Positions 1-12,569 are shown, numbered from the stretch's first letter. The stretch is 64,000 bases of DNA from Dendrolimus kikuchii (GCA_019925095.2 CM034390.1:3149501-3213500); one strand, 5' to 3'. The notes: generated from the letters alone by a model not told the origin. Translations and numbers: made by a program.

Positions 1-348
1 AACATGAAGCAGGGCCGTCTTTACTGGTAGTGCAAGAGGTGCGTGGCATCCGGGCGCAAGCGCCTAAAGGGCGAAAACTTTAATTACAAAGTAATTAAAA
101 TACATTGATTTTTCAATATCTAACAGCACTTAAGTAAGCTACACTAAAGTGTACCACTATATAGCCTAGGTATATGTTTCTATCAATATTCATTCATACA
201 AACTTTTTTTTTTACCAAGGGGAATCCGAATGAGGACTATCAGCCACGTGGTTCTCTACACAGACGGACGGACGGATATGACGAATCCCGTTTTTGCCAA
301 TTGGCTAGGGATTCCTAAAAATGAAAGGATGTGGCATAAGCATTTTTT

Positions 349-661
349 TTAAATTTTTATTGCAGGAGTTCAGCAGACAGGCAGACGGCCCACTGGATGG
401 AAAGCGGTTATCATCGCCTATGGACATTTGCAACACCAACGGTGGTACAAATGCGCTGCAGCTCTCTTAAAGGAGACTGGAACCTGGTCACTAATTCCGG
501 AACACGACAGACTGTTGTTATGGCGGCATACTCTAGACCAGGGGTGGTCGCCATCCAGTCGGGCAAATACCCTACCACCTGGCTGTGGGTTGTTAAGTCG
601 CCTCTTAGGACAGGCCGCCAGACCGCAGGAAATTGTATTCTTTCTCCGTTCCTGCACGGAT
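349..661 (-). mobile_element. Retroposon A, nearly full length
   Basis: A ~310-bp non-coding element found about 21 times here. In its own sense it runs from ATCCGTGCAGGAACGGAGAA, through GGTGGTAGGGCATTTGCC and GGCGATGGTAACCGCTTTCC, to GTGGGCCGTCTGCCTGTCTG and an A-rich AATAAAA tail. The 3' end resembles the conserved 3' tail of lepidopteran LINE-mobilised SINEs. Open frames on both strands recur in every copy and follow from the composition. Confidence 0.85.
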
Positions 662-985
662 GTAACAATTACAAAAATATCCATATTTACAACACTTTAC
701 TTCTACTATGTGTCCCAGCACACATTTCGATTTTTCGCAGGTTTGCTGCAAATTATGATTTGGTTATGTTAGATACATTTTAATGAACGCATTTTTTATT
801 TAAACGTATTTTTTTTTATCAAACAAAAAAACTGAATTCGATCCGGAACCAAAAAACGCATCCATTGTGTACTCTAAAATTATGCCGCCTCTCACCACGT
901 CTAGTCAAAATTTATGCCACTCTTCCACGCGGCCGTAACGCTTTTTCGTGACAGAAAAATTCTAAGACCCCCGTCTATATAGACA

Positions 986-1215
986 TGTAATGAGGAGGGA
1001 TGAAGGTTACGTGACAAAAATAATATTATACTGGAATATTGATGGATACAAATGTAAAGGTAGACCAAAAAAGAGATGGCTGGGTTGAGTGAAGGATGAC
1101 ATGATCATTTGTGGCGTGACAGACGACATATGTCAAAATAGAGGAATAAGGAAGGAAGAAACACTTATTGTGCCGACCCTAAATAATTCGGAGAAGATGA
1201 AAGAAAAAAGATATA
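986..1215 (+). mobile_element. LINE fragment, RT C-terminus (GRPKKRW type)
   Basis: Reads MRRDEGYVTKI...YKCKGRPKKRWLG, a stop, then VKDDMIICGVTDDICQNRG, matching the 'GRPKKRWMDCVKDDM' tail of a second lepidopteran LINE family. Broken by a stop. A related copy is at 27958-28385. Confidence 0.65.
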
Positions 1216-1301
1216 TAAAACTACCTTCAATATTATTAGTGAGTACAAAAGACGAGTTCATACATTTCCTACTGTACAGTATAGGTAATACGCTAGAGAA
1301 G

Positions 1302-1591
1302 TTCCTGCGGCCGGGCGGCCTGTTGTAAGAGGCGATTAAACAACCCACAGCCAGGTGGTAGGGCATTTGCCCGACTGGATGGCTACCACCCCTGGTCTAG
1401 AGCATGCCGCCATAACAACTTTGAGTTGTGTTCCGGCATTAGTGACCAGGTTCCAGACTCCCTTAAGAGAGCAGCAGCGCATTTGTAACACGTTTGGTGT
1501 TGCAAATGTCCATAGGCGATGGTAACCGCTTTCCATTCAGTGGGCCGCCTGCCTGTCTGCTGAACTCCTGCAATAAAAAATTTAAAAAAAA
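1302..1591 (+). mobile_element. Retroposon A, 5'-truncated by ~30 bp
   Basis: Begins at TTCCTGCGGCCGGGCGG and ends CTCCTGCAATAAAAAA with an A-rich tail. Confidence 0.83.
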
Positions 1592-2319
1592 GTTCAAAAA
1601 ATTAACGTGCTATTTAAACAGAATTTATTAAGTAGATTAATTCCTCGCTAAATGCTGTGTGTAAATTTATTAACAGAGTAATAAACGAATGACGTAAATT
1701 ATTTTACACACCTGTGCAATGTTCCCGTACTATATAAATAATATAGAAACTGCACTGCCGGAAACAAGTAATTATTGCACACTCCGAGAATAAATATTGC
1801 TTTCAAACAACAACTTATTTTAATGTTTTATAGCATACGTGTTAAGTATAAATAGTTGATAGTGCCAATAGTGTCGCGGTAGCTTAGTGTGTTTATCAGG
1901 ATCGTAGCAAGTCAATATCCATCGTCTCTGCCTAAACAAGCTTGAAAATATGTATGGATGTATATTTTTGGAACGAAGTTCTTTATCGCGCGTTGCGAAA
2001 GGGGACTAGACGGAAAAAATTAAGACCAAAAGTTGTAACGACACTTTTTGCTATAGTTGTAAGCCGTGCGGCGTGCGCGTGTTTCTCTGTCTGTCTCTCT
2101 CTCTCTTATAGAAAGCGAGTCAGTTATTTTCGTTTTGTCTTTCTATTTCGCATTGAACATTATATTTATTAATAATAAAAAAAATATTATAATTAAAAAA
2201 AAAAAATTACAATTCCTTCACTAATTATTCGTGTGGTGTCGCGACGATTATTTTTGTTGAGTGTATACAGGTTTTTTGTACATAATAAATAACTTTAAAA
2301 AAATAAAATTTTATTACAA

Positions 2320-2470
2320 TTCCTAATGCCGGAACACAAAAAGGTTTTTATGGCGGGATAATCTTAACCATGCAGACGGGCAAATAGTCTACCACCTGGC
2401 GGTGGGTCCTTTTGTCGCCTCTTAAGACAGGCTGCCCGGCTGCAGCAAATTGTATTCTTTCTCCGTTCTT
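2320..2470 (-). mobile_element. Retroposon A, partial 5' half
   Basis: Matches from the middle (CTAATGCCGGAACACAA) to the 5' end (CTCCGTTCTT), diverged; the 3' half is missing. Confidence 0.7.
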
Positions 2471-2645
2471 CCATAGATTAGCAAACTCTATGAGTCTGTG
2501 ACGTTTGACGAAACTATGAGTCAAACGAGCGTACATACCTATGACGTCATAAGTGGATACAAGTCAACTGAGTCAAATGGCACATACATTATTATTTAAA
2601 AAGACCCTTTAAAAATTAAGATGATTTAAAAAAGAAATAAAAAAA

Positions 2646-2890
2646 TAATCGGCAAACAAACACACACATTGTATATCCCCAAGCTAAGCAAGTTACACAG
2701 TTACACTTGTATTATGGGTAATATACAACGTACCACTCTAGAGGCCGATATACCAGACACCCAGACCAGAGCAAATAACAGAAAGTTCGTTTTCGAAATT
2801 TAACATGCCAGTATTGAATCCGGAACCCCTACGTTCCAGCGAGTTCTGCCGGCTAAGACTTAGCCCGCTGAACCACAGAGGCCGTCTGTG
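2646..2890 (-). mobile_element. tRNA-derived SINE C
   Basis: On the - strand it starts CAGACGGCCTCTGTGGTTCA (A-box-like TGGTTCAGCGGGC), has a B-box-like GGATTCAATACTGG, then a body ending GTTTGTTTGCCGATTATT with an ATT tail. Pol III promoter order supports a tRNA-derived SINE. Confidence 0.75.
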
Positions 2891-3084
2891 ATATATGGCG
2901 AGATGATAAGATGTTATTTTTTAATGCCTATTCTTTTATATAATAACATAATATTAGAATTTATTGCAACACGTGTCCGTATCGCTATTGTGATATTATA
3001 ACTTAAGTTAGAAAAGTAACTAGTAGGCTATATTTTTTTAAAGATGATCGTGTCTCTGTTGACTGTTGCCTATTATAATAATAA

Positions 3085-3317
3085 TACATACATAACTTAA
3101 CGCTAGTTCCCTTGCGGGGTAGGCACGAACAACAGAGCGCCATTTAGGCTTATTCTTACACACCTCACTTGCTTCTTTCACATTCATAACTCTTGTCATG
3201 CAAGCTCGTCTGTTCTTAAGGCTCCTGACATCACCTTCTGCTAGTACACGATCAATTTGATCATGGAAAGTGTGTCGTGGCCTTCCACGACTTCTGCATC
3301 CATCCACTTTTGCATAA
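3085..3317 (-). mobile_element. RTE-type LINE fragment B
   Basis: 5'-truncated copy coding DGCRSRGRPRHTFHDQIDRV to [11 protein letters not shown] on the - strand, with the family's TATG-rich 3' end at the left. It sits in the ATA-repeat tail of SINE C (3338-3571). Confidence 0.8.
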
Positions 3318-3337
3318 TAATAATAATATAATAATAA

Positions 3338-3571
3338 TCGGCAGACAAACACACATATTGTATATCCCCAAACTAAGCAAGTTACGCTTGTGATATGGGT
3401 AATATACAACGGACTACGCTAGGGCCGATCCCAAACACCCAGACCATAGTAAATAACGGAGAAAATACGTTTCTGAAATTTACTATACCAGGAATCGAGC
3501 CCGGAGCCTCTACGTTGCAGTGAGGTAAGCCGGCAAAGGCCTAGCCCGCTCAACCACAGAGGCCGTCTGCT
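3338..3571 (-). mobile_element. tRNA-derived SINE C
   Basis: Same family, with a better B box (GGGCTCGATTCCTGG on the - strand) and an ATT-repeat tail into which an RTE fragment was inserted. Confidence 0.77.
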
Positions 3572-4405
3572 GCCTATTACAACGCTAAATGCTCTGCGAC
3601 AGTGTTTTCGACAATTTCATGTCGAATGAGACATGGAAAATAAACTAAAATCTATTTTTTTTTTTTACTAAAAACAAGCCCACATACTTTTTCTTTGTAC
3701 GATAGTACTTTGTGTTCTAAGTATGTAAATTAGGCTATTATTTACAGTTACACAACCTAGACATCGACCATGATGCTACATACTGCAAGTCATGAAATCA
3801 TATATTCACATCTATAGAACTAATAACTGCATAAGGCATTAAATATGCCTGAGTCATTGTTTATAGTTCTCTAAAACGAGCATGAAATAAAACGACAATT
3901 CTCGACCTAATTGTCCAAAACGGACAAATCAATGCGTAAACATTCATATTGTATCAATACTGCAAATTACTTCAGATTATGTAGCTCCATTCATTGCAAG
4001 GTCAAGGCTGATTAGAAATCAGCGCGTGCGCAAGTTCAAGAGGCAGGTTGCGTAAAAACTATTTGTCCCTTTCTTTCCTACGTTTACAGCGTTAATTAGC
4101 AAGAGACTCGAGACAACTGCGCAAGTAAGAGATGGCTAGCGAGTAGCGATGTAACACATCCATCACAAGACTTCAGCAGGCGTCCGCATTCCGCGGCTGA
4201 AAATAAGTCATTAACAAAATTAGACTTTGCTCAAGCCAATAAAGTTTCTAACTTGATTTAGGCGAGCTCTAAGCTTGTTATGATGTAGAAACTTAAACAT
4301 AAACAGTAATTACTTTTACTTACTTGTTATAACTTATTAAATTAACATCATATTAAGTTAGTTGAAGTATTTTGAAATTTAATTTATCACTGAGTATTTT
4401 AGCAG

Positions 4406-4406
<1 letters not shown>
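3572..4406. other. No gene seen
   Basis: AT-rich, no long frame, no repeat recognised. Confidence 0.5.

Positions 4407-4456
<50 letters not shown>
4407..4456. repeat. (TA)n microsatellite
   Basis: About 25 uninterrupted TA units. Confidence 0.97.
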
Positions 4457-4460
<4 letters not shown>

Positions 4461-5395
4461 GCGCAGAAGTCGTGTTCGCGACGGACTCTATACGTCTCTT
4501 TCTTGAAGCGTTGGCCCACCTGGTTCAAACGTCTCTTGAATACAACGGTCCACCAGGGTCCAACCAAATTTCTGTTATTTACTCTGGTGAATCTGCCCCA
4601 GTTGTTCGTTGTGTTTTACTCATAATAAATCCGAGCCTTGCCTTTAAACTTTACAAAGCGTTTCTCTGAACTATACTTACTGCTCATGCAAAATGTGATA
4701 TACATAATATTTAAGGATGAAGACAAAAATCCGGTAGCAAAACATCATAAATTACGGATCTTGTTAGTATCGTTAATTAGCGAGCATTTGTCAAATCGCC
4801 ATTTTGAGCCACGTGTATCTTTGTGTGTGATATGTTTTAACATAATATTGGGACGTTAAGAAGGTTTAATCTCATACGCTTCGAATAACTAAAAAGATAA
4901 GAGAGAAAGAAAACACAGAACAAAAAGTATGGTGAGATAACCACTCGGACGGATGAACGCCAATACGAAAGGCGACAGCTTTCAGACTCAGGGAGTCTTC
5001 AAATCGGGAAGCAATAGATTTTCTACGGGGGCGCTAGAGCCACTCCAACGAGGCGAATCTGCACGCCTCCACCGCGTTTCTCCCGCACTGGGCAGTCCTC
5101 GAATGGATATCCCCTAATAAAAAAAAGAGACGCAACCTGCAATATCTTTTCCGCGTTCGGCAGGACCCTCAAAAGGTTGTTGGTTCCTCTAAACTTTAGA
5201 GTCTAGAGTGACAGTGACTTGAAATCGAACTGCGTATTGGACGTAATTACAAAATATGGTATTTGTAACAGTATTTCGAAGTTAACATTCTTTCTTACAT
5301 TCCCTTGAGACTGTATTTTACTAATGGTCGGTTCCTATCTCATCTATTCATTCACTTGCCATTAACTATTGGTAGAAATTTGACATTACTTGTAT
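4457..5395. other. No gene recognised
   Basis: Two short + frames (4472-4669, 4638-4859) show no known motif. 4925-5110 is GC-richer (GGGGGCGCTAGAGCCACTCC) and may be an old element. Confidence 0.4.
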
Positions 5396-5408
5396 CAATG
5401 GAGCTTAT

Positions 5409-5790
5409 ACATACATACATACATAACTTCACGCCAGTTCCCTTGCGGGGTAGGCACGAACAACAGAGCGCCATTTAGGCTTATTCTTACACACCTCACT
5501 TGCTTCTTTGACATTCATAACTCTTGGTGTTACAAATGCATGGTAACCGCTTTTCATCCAGTGGGCCGTCTGCCTGTCTGCTGAACTGCACGCTCGTCTG
5601 TTCTTAAGGCTCCTAACATCACCTTCTGCTAGTACACGATCAATTTGATCATGGAAAGTGTGTCGTGGCCTTCCACGACTTCTGCATCCACCCACTTTTG
5701 CATTGTATATCTGTTTATTCATTCTTTCATCATGCATTCTTTCTATATGTCCGAACCACCGGAGCATTCCTTTCCTTACCTTCACCCCGA
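5409..5790 (-). mobile_element. RTE-type LINE fragment B, 13-bp TSD, interrupted by A
   Basis: Codes VRKGMLRWFGHIERMHDERM to YPARELA on the - strand. Perfect TSD CAATGGAGCTTAT (5396-5408 and 5791-5803). A 66-bp piece of retroposon A (5523-5588) lies inside it. Confidence 0.9.
5523..5588 (+). mobile_element. Short 3' piece of retroposon A nested in RTE fragment
   Basis: Matches the last ~65 bp of A (GGTAACCGCTTTTCAT...CTGCTGAACT) but has no A-rich tail. It interrupts the RTE sequence between TAACTCTTG and TGCACGCTCG. Insertion or template switching could explain it. Confidence 0.7.
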
Positions 5791-5829
5791 CAATGGAGCT
5801 TATGTTAAATATAAAGCAGTTGTCAGTAT

Positions 5830-6190
5830 TTAAGCTAATTACGGAACTGCTGTTTTGATTTGTAGGGTTTTAGATGATGAGGTGGAGGCGGTATCGTACG
5901 TGCGACTGTGCCCGCAAGCTCCACTTCAGTCGTGAATAAACGCCAGTACTGTACAGATGTTTCGTTGTTTCCTTTCTTGCACGTCACTCGATACCGCCTC
6001 CAATCACGCGCCAGCACCTCATCATCTAAAACCCTACAGATTTAATCATTTTTGATGTAAAATTGCACAATATGTGATGTCATACTAGGGAGGGAGGAGT
6101 CTCGCGAATGTGACCAGCTATGCCAAGGACGGGGGGAATGGTCGGAATCTCATGAAATTCGTGTGACGTAACTTGTGAATGGCCCCTTTC
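5830..6190 (+). repeat. Dispersed repeat H, carrying a MITE
   Basis: Matches 53620-53700 plus 54005-54135 after the MITE at 5861-6038 is removed. Confidence 0.65.
5861..6038. mobile_element. MITE with 24-bp inverted ends
   Basis: Perfect 24-bp TIRs (5861-5884 and 6015-6038, starting TGTAGGGTTTTAGATG), a second inverted pair GGAGGCGGTATCG at 5885-5897/5989-6001, and GATT on both sides. The related repeat at 53640-53690 lacks the insertion (empty site). Superfamily not assigned. Confidence 0.85.
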
Positions 6191-6889
6191 TGGATAATTC
6201 TATTCCACTTCAATACCTAGCGACGATAACCTATTTGACGCAAACTTGACCGACTGACATGGCAACAAGATTATCGCATAATGCAATACATTTAAAATAA
6301 TTCGGGGACACACTTTTCTCACGTAATATACATGCCAACCACTATCTAGTTACAGATAAGATAAAAAGTTATTAAAAACTTATGAAAATAGATCGTTTAA
6401 AAATTCACTCAGATCTGCCTACTGTTTATCACTATGCGGGATTTTACTTTTATCACACGTTGTATAAACATGTCATTATGCATTCACAGGGTAAACTGCT
6501 GTACCATAGTTGCCAAACCGTGAAGCTTTTTATTTCCTACACTAACACACAATATTACAATCTATTATTATTTCTTACTGTGGTATTTGATAGATAGATA
6601 ACACAATTGCTCGCCAAAATAACAGATACATAGACATAGGCAATTTTTTTCAATTGTAAGGAATTTGTGGAGTCATATTGCAGCATAACATTTTAGCACG
6701 TCATGTCATTATTATAACTATAATATTATTTTTCTTTCCTTTTATTGTCTTGATCTTATTGAGTATGCATTGTTTGCTACAACTCCATTAATTCTCCAAA
6801 AAGTAATTCCGTAACATACTTCTGTACAAAACTTATTAAAAAAAAAGAATTTGAGATATAAATAGAATATGAAATAAAAAGAAAAACAA

Positions 6890-7065
6890 TATTTAGCTAG
6901 ACGTGTCGCTGGGGAGTTTCTTGCCGCTTCTTCTCCTTTACAGCATCAACACGTTGCGAAGCGGTGTACATAGAATAGGAAGTAAAAATTAAATTTTAAC
7001 TTACATGTATGACCTTCTAAGAGTGTTCTCTAGTGAAACTTATTTTGAATAAAAACTTTTGAATT
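6890..7065 (+). mobile_element. LINE 3' UTR fragment
   Basis: TAGCTAGACGTGTCGCTGGG, CTTCTTCTCCTTTACAGC and GAATAAAAACTTTTGAATTT; shared with 63489-63650 and, distantly, 17519-17663. Confidence 0.55.
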
Positions 7066-7518
7066 TGAATTAGGCAACACTTTATTATTCACCAAAATAA
7101 AAATTGACAAATAGAACAACAAGACAATAGTTGTTCGCAATACCAACATAAGCTAATTTTATTTTTAAACTTGCAACACTGTCGTTGCTTTTTTTTTCTT
7201 CTTCCATTTTAGTGAGAGTGCACACGTATTCGTTATGTAAAAGTAATTGATTATAAGTTTCCACCACTAACGGTTTTTAACTTCTACATTTACAACGCGA
7301 CCAGGGTATCGCCCACACTATCAGCGTAGAACAAAATATATTATATGTGCGACGAGCTGCGCACAATAGTTACATGGTAAAACAAAAGAGACACTACAGT
7401 AGATAATATTTTTAGGCAAAACAATAAACTGCCTTATCGCTTAGAGCGACCTCTTCCAGGCAACCAACTTATATGATATTCTTAGTTAATCTTGCGATGT
7501 AGTTGGTGCATAAAAACT
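7066..7518. other. No gene seen
   Basis: AT-rich. A GCTTAGAGCGACCTCTTCC word near 7440 resembles one near 13755, hinting at an old shared repeat. Confidence 0.4.
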
Positions 7519-7832
7519 ATCCGTGCAGGAACGGAGAAAGAATACAATTTTATGCGGCCAGGCGGCCTGTCGTAAGAGGCGACTTAAAAACCCACAGCTA
7601 GGTGGTAGGGCATTTGCCCGACTGGATGGCTACCACCCCTGGTCTAAAGTATGTCGCCATAACAACCTTGAGTTGTGTTCCGGCATTAGTGACCACGTTC
7701 CAGTCTCCCTTAAGAGAGCAGCAGCGCATTTGTAGCACCTTCGGTGTTGCAAATGTCCATAGGCGATGGTAACCGCTTTCCATCAAGTGGGCCGTCTGCC
7801 TGTCTGCTGATCTCCTGCAATAAAAAATAAAT
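7519..7832 (+). mobile_element. Retroposon A, full length
   Basis: From ATCCGTGCAGGAACGG to TGCAATAAAAAATAAATAAA; little diverged. Confidence 0.87.
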
Positions 7833-8059
7833 AAATAGATAAATAAATAAATTCAGATGGTCATCATTTTTTTAATCATTTATTTATTTATTACATATCC
7901 AACAGCTATATTTATAACTTAAAACAATCAACTCTGTTTAATATGAATTTTGCCAATTACTGGATACTTCACGCTTTACTATTTGTGCAAGACCAAGACC
8001 GCAATGAAGAGTTTGTTTATGTTAAGCTCTATATAAATGTAGTATATTTAACTAAATAA

Positions 8060-8520
8060 AATAATGTATGTATGTATGTATGTATAACTTCACACCAGTT
8101 CCCTTGCGGGGTAGGCACGAACAACAGAGTGCCATTTAGGCTTATTCTTACACACCTCACTTGCCTCTTTGACATTCATAACTCTTGTCATGCACGCTCG
8201 TCTGTTCTTAAGGCTCCTGACATCACCTTCTGCTAGTACACGATCGATTTGATCATGGAAGGTGTGTCGTGGCCTTCCACGACTTCTGCAACCATCCACT
8301 TTTGCATTGTATATCTGTTTAGTCATTCTTTCATCATGCATTCTTTCCACATGCCCGAACCACCGGAGCATTCCTTTCCTTACCTTCACCTCGACACTCT
8401 CTTTCAGACCAACTCTCTTTCTTACTTCGGTATTACGAACGCGGTCCGCGAGCGTCACTCCGCAGATTTTGCGCAGTGCTCGCATCTCGACCGCGTTTAC
8501 TCTACTTTCATGCTCTTTCT
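8060..8520 (-). mobile_element. RTE-type LINE fragment B, longest copy
   Basis: An open frame of 131 residues on the - strand: [97 protein letters not shown]. This is the C-terminus of an RTE-type RT protein. The 3' end has TATG repeats. It has no internal stop, so it is probably young. A TSD is not clear. Confidence 0.85.
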
Positions 8521-8999
8521 TCCATAAGTGTTTTCGCTATTTAACAGTTTAGTATTTGGCCTACTTAAAAATTCACCCCGTATGAAACACTTACAAGTCT
8601 GAGTCAGCTAGACTTACTTCATAGTATAGGGGCTGAAAAGAATTCTGCCCTTACACAATATCAAAGGTAACAACGTTTGGCAACTAGCAATGAGAGAAAA
8701 CCGCTATTACTTTTAAGACCGTATACGCGAGCTAATCTCGCTTCAAAACCGTTGTATTATTTCAAATCATACTACAAAGAGGTGGTTTAACTACATTTAA
8801 GTTTAAAACAGAGTACCTCAATTATACAGATTTTCCTTGTTATTCATTATACTTGGAGGTCAACCCCATAACAAGGCCTTTATTAATTCATAGCACGTCA
8901 ATTTAAGGCTTCAAAGCCCTTTAGTAACTGTCCTACTTAGAAGAGTTCTCTTTATGATTGTTATTTTGTATATCTTAAATACGTCACAAGCCTCGTCCA

Positions 9000-9400
9000 G
9001 GTTTTAGGGTTCCGTAGCCATTTTGGCGAACACGAAACTATTTTGTATTCTTCATGACCGTCTGTCCGATCCGTCTGTATTTGTACGTCATAAGCATTGT
9101 CTCGGGTTCCGTAGCCATTTTGGCAAATACGGAACTCTTTTGTATTCTTCATGACCGTCAGTCCGATTATCCGTCTGTCTTTGTACGTCACAAGCATTTT
9201 CTCGGGTTCCGTAGCCATTTTGCCAAACACGGAACTCTTTTGTATTCTTCGTGACCGTTTGTCTGATTGTCTGTCTGTCTTTGTACGTCACAGGCACTTT
9301 CTCGGGTTTGCGTAGCAGTTTTGGCAAACAACTCTTTTGTATTCTTCATGACCGTCCGTCCAATTGTCCATCTGTCTTTGTACGTCACACACATTTTTCT
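9000..9400 (+). repeat. Tandem repeat of ~98 bp, four units
   Basis: Each unit carries GGGTTCCGTAGCCATTTTGG, GAACTCTTTTGTATTCTTCA and GTCTGTCTTTGTACGTCAC. Units start near 9005, 9103, 9202 and 9301. The GGGTTCCGTA and TCTGTCTGTC words are common in a lepidopteran dispersed repeat. A related single unit with GACGGACGGACGG lies at 220-315. Confidence 0.75.
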
Positions 9401-9612
9401 CAGAAACTAATGGGTAAATTTATATGGATAAAAATGATAGTTACTGACTTCTGTTTAGCGCCCCTTCCCCTTAACTTTTGAACTGTGAAGAGGAAAATTC
9501 TGAAAAAATTGAGGCTGAACAAATTCAAACTAAATACAGAAAATTAATTAGAACAATATCCGTTAAAAAGTTTTTGGAATATGAAGAATTTTGGTTTTAA
9601 TTTCTTATGTTT

Positions 9613-9769
9613 TTGTAGATCAATGACGAAAACAGTGGTCGTCTATCACCTCTGCGGAACCCTGGATAGTTCGTGGAGCGTCACGCACTTGTATTTTGTG
9701 GAAGGTCAACACGAGGAGGAAGGAAGATCTCATCTTAATGTTACGGTGTATATATATTATGTGGTCTAA
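9613..9769 (+). other. Candidate terminal exon, unidentified
   Basis: After an acceptor-like tatgtttttgtag, a frame reads SMTKTVVVYHLCGTLDSSWS and on to YIYYVV and a stop at 9767. It is only slightly protein-like and no partner exon is visible. Confidence 0.15.
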
Positions 9770-9798
9770 TATGGAAGACGATTACCTAAAAATATATA

Positions 9799-9990
9799 AC
9801 GGCCTTTGTGGTTGAGTGGGCTGAGTTTGCTGGTCTACCTCACTGCAATACAGAGGCTCCAGGTTGGATCACTGGCATGGTAAATTTCGTAAACAAACCT
9901 TTTATTTACTATGGTCAGGGGTCGGCCTTACTAATACAAGCGTAACTTGCTTAGCTTGGGGATATGCAATGTGTTGAGATGCAGATATTT
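9799..9990 (+). mobile_element. tRNA-derived SINE C, 3'-truncated
   Basis: ACGGCCTTTGTGGTTGAGTG head, decayed B box (CAGGTTGGATCACTGGC), body ending near GGGGATATGCAATGTGT. Confidence 0.72.
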
Positions 9991-9999
9991 TCGTGTAAA

Positions 10000-11435
10000 G
10001 TGTTCAAAACGTTAAATTAAAAATCAAATAAAATGGCGATTATAAACCGTTAAACGGTTATTTTAATTGAATTCACATTGGGCTTTATTGAATGAACTTC
10101 TCATAAAAAATAAGGAAGTGAACGAGTTACATTTTTTATTCACCCTTCAGTCTTTAAACAAAAAATGTTTTTTCGGCGACAGTCTAACACTTCCTTATTA
10201 AATTTCTAACCGCCAGGATTAGTGTTTTTCGTTAGGCGTTTATAACGGGTATAAACGCCGTAGGCTGCATTCGGCATGACGCTGTACGCGCCCAACGAAT
10301 ATTTATGAAAATGCATTGTAGTTGCCTCGCATCGGGCTTTAGAGATTGAGTTTTGCAAATCTCCCCATAACAGACGAAATATATCCCAAAATTATACTAT
10401 TTATTTTTTATTTATTTATTGAAAAAAAAAACAGCGCATATCAATAATACAAACAACAACAAAAAATATTTATAATGAAGGGCTAATAACAGGTTTTTCT
10501 GAATTTAATTGTAAGAAAACGAGCGAACTAAAGTTTAAAAATGTAATAAATATAATAATATAATATTATTATATTTATTGCATTTTTAAACTATGACAGG
10601 GTCTTTTCCCTGAAATCGCAAATGTGGGTCAAACACAAAAACGGAAGATTTATATAACTTGAACACTTTTCAAGTTATATAAATTCCATATGTAAATGAT
10701 TTGTTCATGTATTTTTTTATTATATAAGATTATGTTGTGGGTATGTTAGATATGACAGTCGTTTGTATTTTAACAAATAAATTATTTTTTATTGCTCTCT
10801 TTTACACCAAAATGTCTCCTACTGTAAACTGTTCGAATACTGAATACCTCAGTTTGATAGACGTTAAAAAAAACCAATAACAAAAAATAAACTTTTTAAT
10901 TATAGAAACACGTAAAAATTAACAACTTTTCATATAGCAACACTTTTTTGCGAATCAAAACATATAAACATATTGTTCCAAGATTTGTAGTCTTCTCCTC
11001 TAGACATGTAATTTTTTTTTATGTTTGACCCACTCCATTAAACTATAATTTATTTTCAGTGTTAGAAACTTCAAATTGTTTAATATATTGCATTAAAGCA
11101 AAAATAAATTTCTTATGCCAGAATTGACATGATTTGACATTAACATCATCGTCATTAGATACATACATACATTACCTTCTCTGACTTGTAAAGTATGTGT
11201 TAGACTTGAATTTGTTACATCCCAGAGACAACATTTTAATCACCAAAACCTTCCCCAAGGATTGCCAAAATGTCGTCTCCATAATGGGAAGAAAAAATCC
11301 CCGATCTGGAAACGCTATAGCTCGCAGACGCTTGACGCGGCGCACATACGCTGTAAGCAGCGTCCCTATGTCATTGCTAGAGTATACCAGACAGGCTAAC
11401 GGCAAACCTTGTGAAAAGTGATTATCGTCGTCTAT
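10000..11435. other. No gene seen; two AT-rich palindromes
   Basis: Inverted repeats at 10532-10560/10564-10592 (28 of 29 pairs) and 10651-10683 (TTATATAACTTGAA arms). 11172-11441 is open on both strands but has no known motif. Confidence 0.5.
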
Positions 11436-11566
11436 GAACACTTTTTAAACAAGATAGCCCCGTCGTGTTTGGGCTCGTTATACTCGTCTTGGCTAGCGCT
11501 CTGCTGCTACATGATATCCAGGATCTCAAAAGCTTGTATTTAAAAACCTTTTTAAAAAAGCTTGGT
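11436..11566 (+). mobile_element. Element E, 3' part
   Basis: AACAAGATAGCCCCGTCGTG through CATGATATCCAGGATCTCAA to AAAAAAGCTT. Confidence 0.7.
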
Positions 11567-11932
11567 CACATTCTTGAGACTCCGCCCTCCCTAGTGTGGT
11601 TTAAGAAATTTATTTCTCAAAGGAATTTACAATTCGTTCACAGAGAAATAACTATTTACATTTAATACACATTTACCCGTATTAGCGCATATATCCATCT
11701 ATCATTGTAATATTTAATGTTTTATTTTCGAATGAATTTAGTTTATTAATTATAATATGTGAGGGTAGTCTTGACACAAAAGTCAGAGCAATGCAAGTTG
11801 TTTATTAAGGCAACGGGCTTATTAAAACGCGTAAAGCGATTTTAAAATATAGTTACGTGTTTTTGTCTGTAAGTCTGTTAGTTACTAAGTATCTTTACAA
11901 TAATAAACAGTGCAATGCAAACAGATAGATTT

Positions 11933-12245
11933 TATCCGTGCAGGAACGGAGAAAGAATACAATTTCCTGCGGCCGGGCGGCCTGTCGTAAGAGGCGACCA
12001 AACAACCCACAGCCAGGTGGTAGGGCATTTGCCCGACTGGATGGCTATCACCCCTGGTCACAAGTATGTCGCCATAACAACCTTGTGTTGTGTTCCGGCA
12101 TTAGTGACCAGGTTCCAGTCTCCCTTAAAAGAGCAGCAGGGCATTTGTAGCACCTTTGGTGTTGCAAATGTCTATAGGCGATGGTAAACGCTTTACATCA
12201 AGTGGGCCGTCTGCCTGTCTGCTGAGCTCCTGCAATAAAAAAAAA
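11933..12245 (+). mobile_element. Retroposon A, full length, 10-bp TSD
   Basis: Flanked by AGATAGATTT at 11923-11932 and 12246-12255. This fixes the element's ends: 5' TATCCGTGCAGG and a poly(A) 3' end. It is the best reference copy in the window. Confidence 0.9.
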
Positions 12246-12431
12246 AGATAGATTTATTTTAGGTTAGGTAAATAACTTCAAAATTAAAATAATATTAATT
12301 TAGTCAAGCAAAGTTAGTGTGTGTGTAGTGTGTGTAATTTTATATCAGCAATTTATTAAATTAAAACAGCAATTCTGTAATTAGTTTTATTTCCATTTAA
12401 ACTATTTTTAATAATTTAAACCCTATGCTCA

Positions 12432-12569
12432 GTCATGCGTGCATGACAAGAGTTATGAATGTCAAAGAAGCAAGTGAGGTGTGTAAGAATAAGCCTAAAT
12501 GGCGCTCTGTTGTTCGTGCCTACCCCGCAAGGGAACTGGCGTGAAGTTATATATGTATTTATGTATGTA
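12432..12569 (+). mobile_element. RTE-type LINE fragment B, 9-bp TSD
   Basis: Last ~110 bp of B plus a TATG/TATT tail. TSD CTATGCTCA at 12423-12431 and 12570-12578. The 5' end begins GTCATGCGTGCATGAC, a small inverted repeat not in other copies. Confidence 0.85.
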
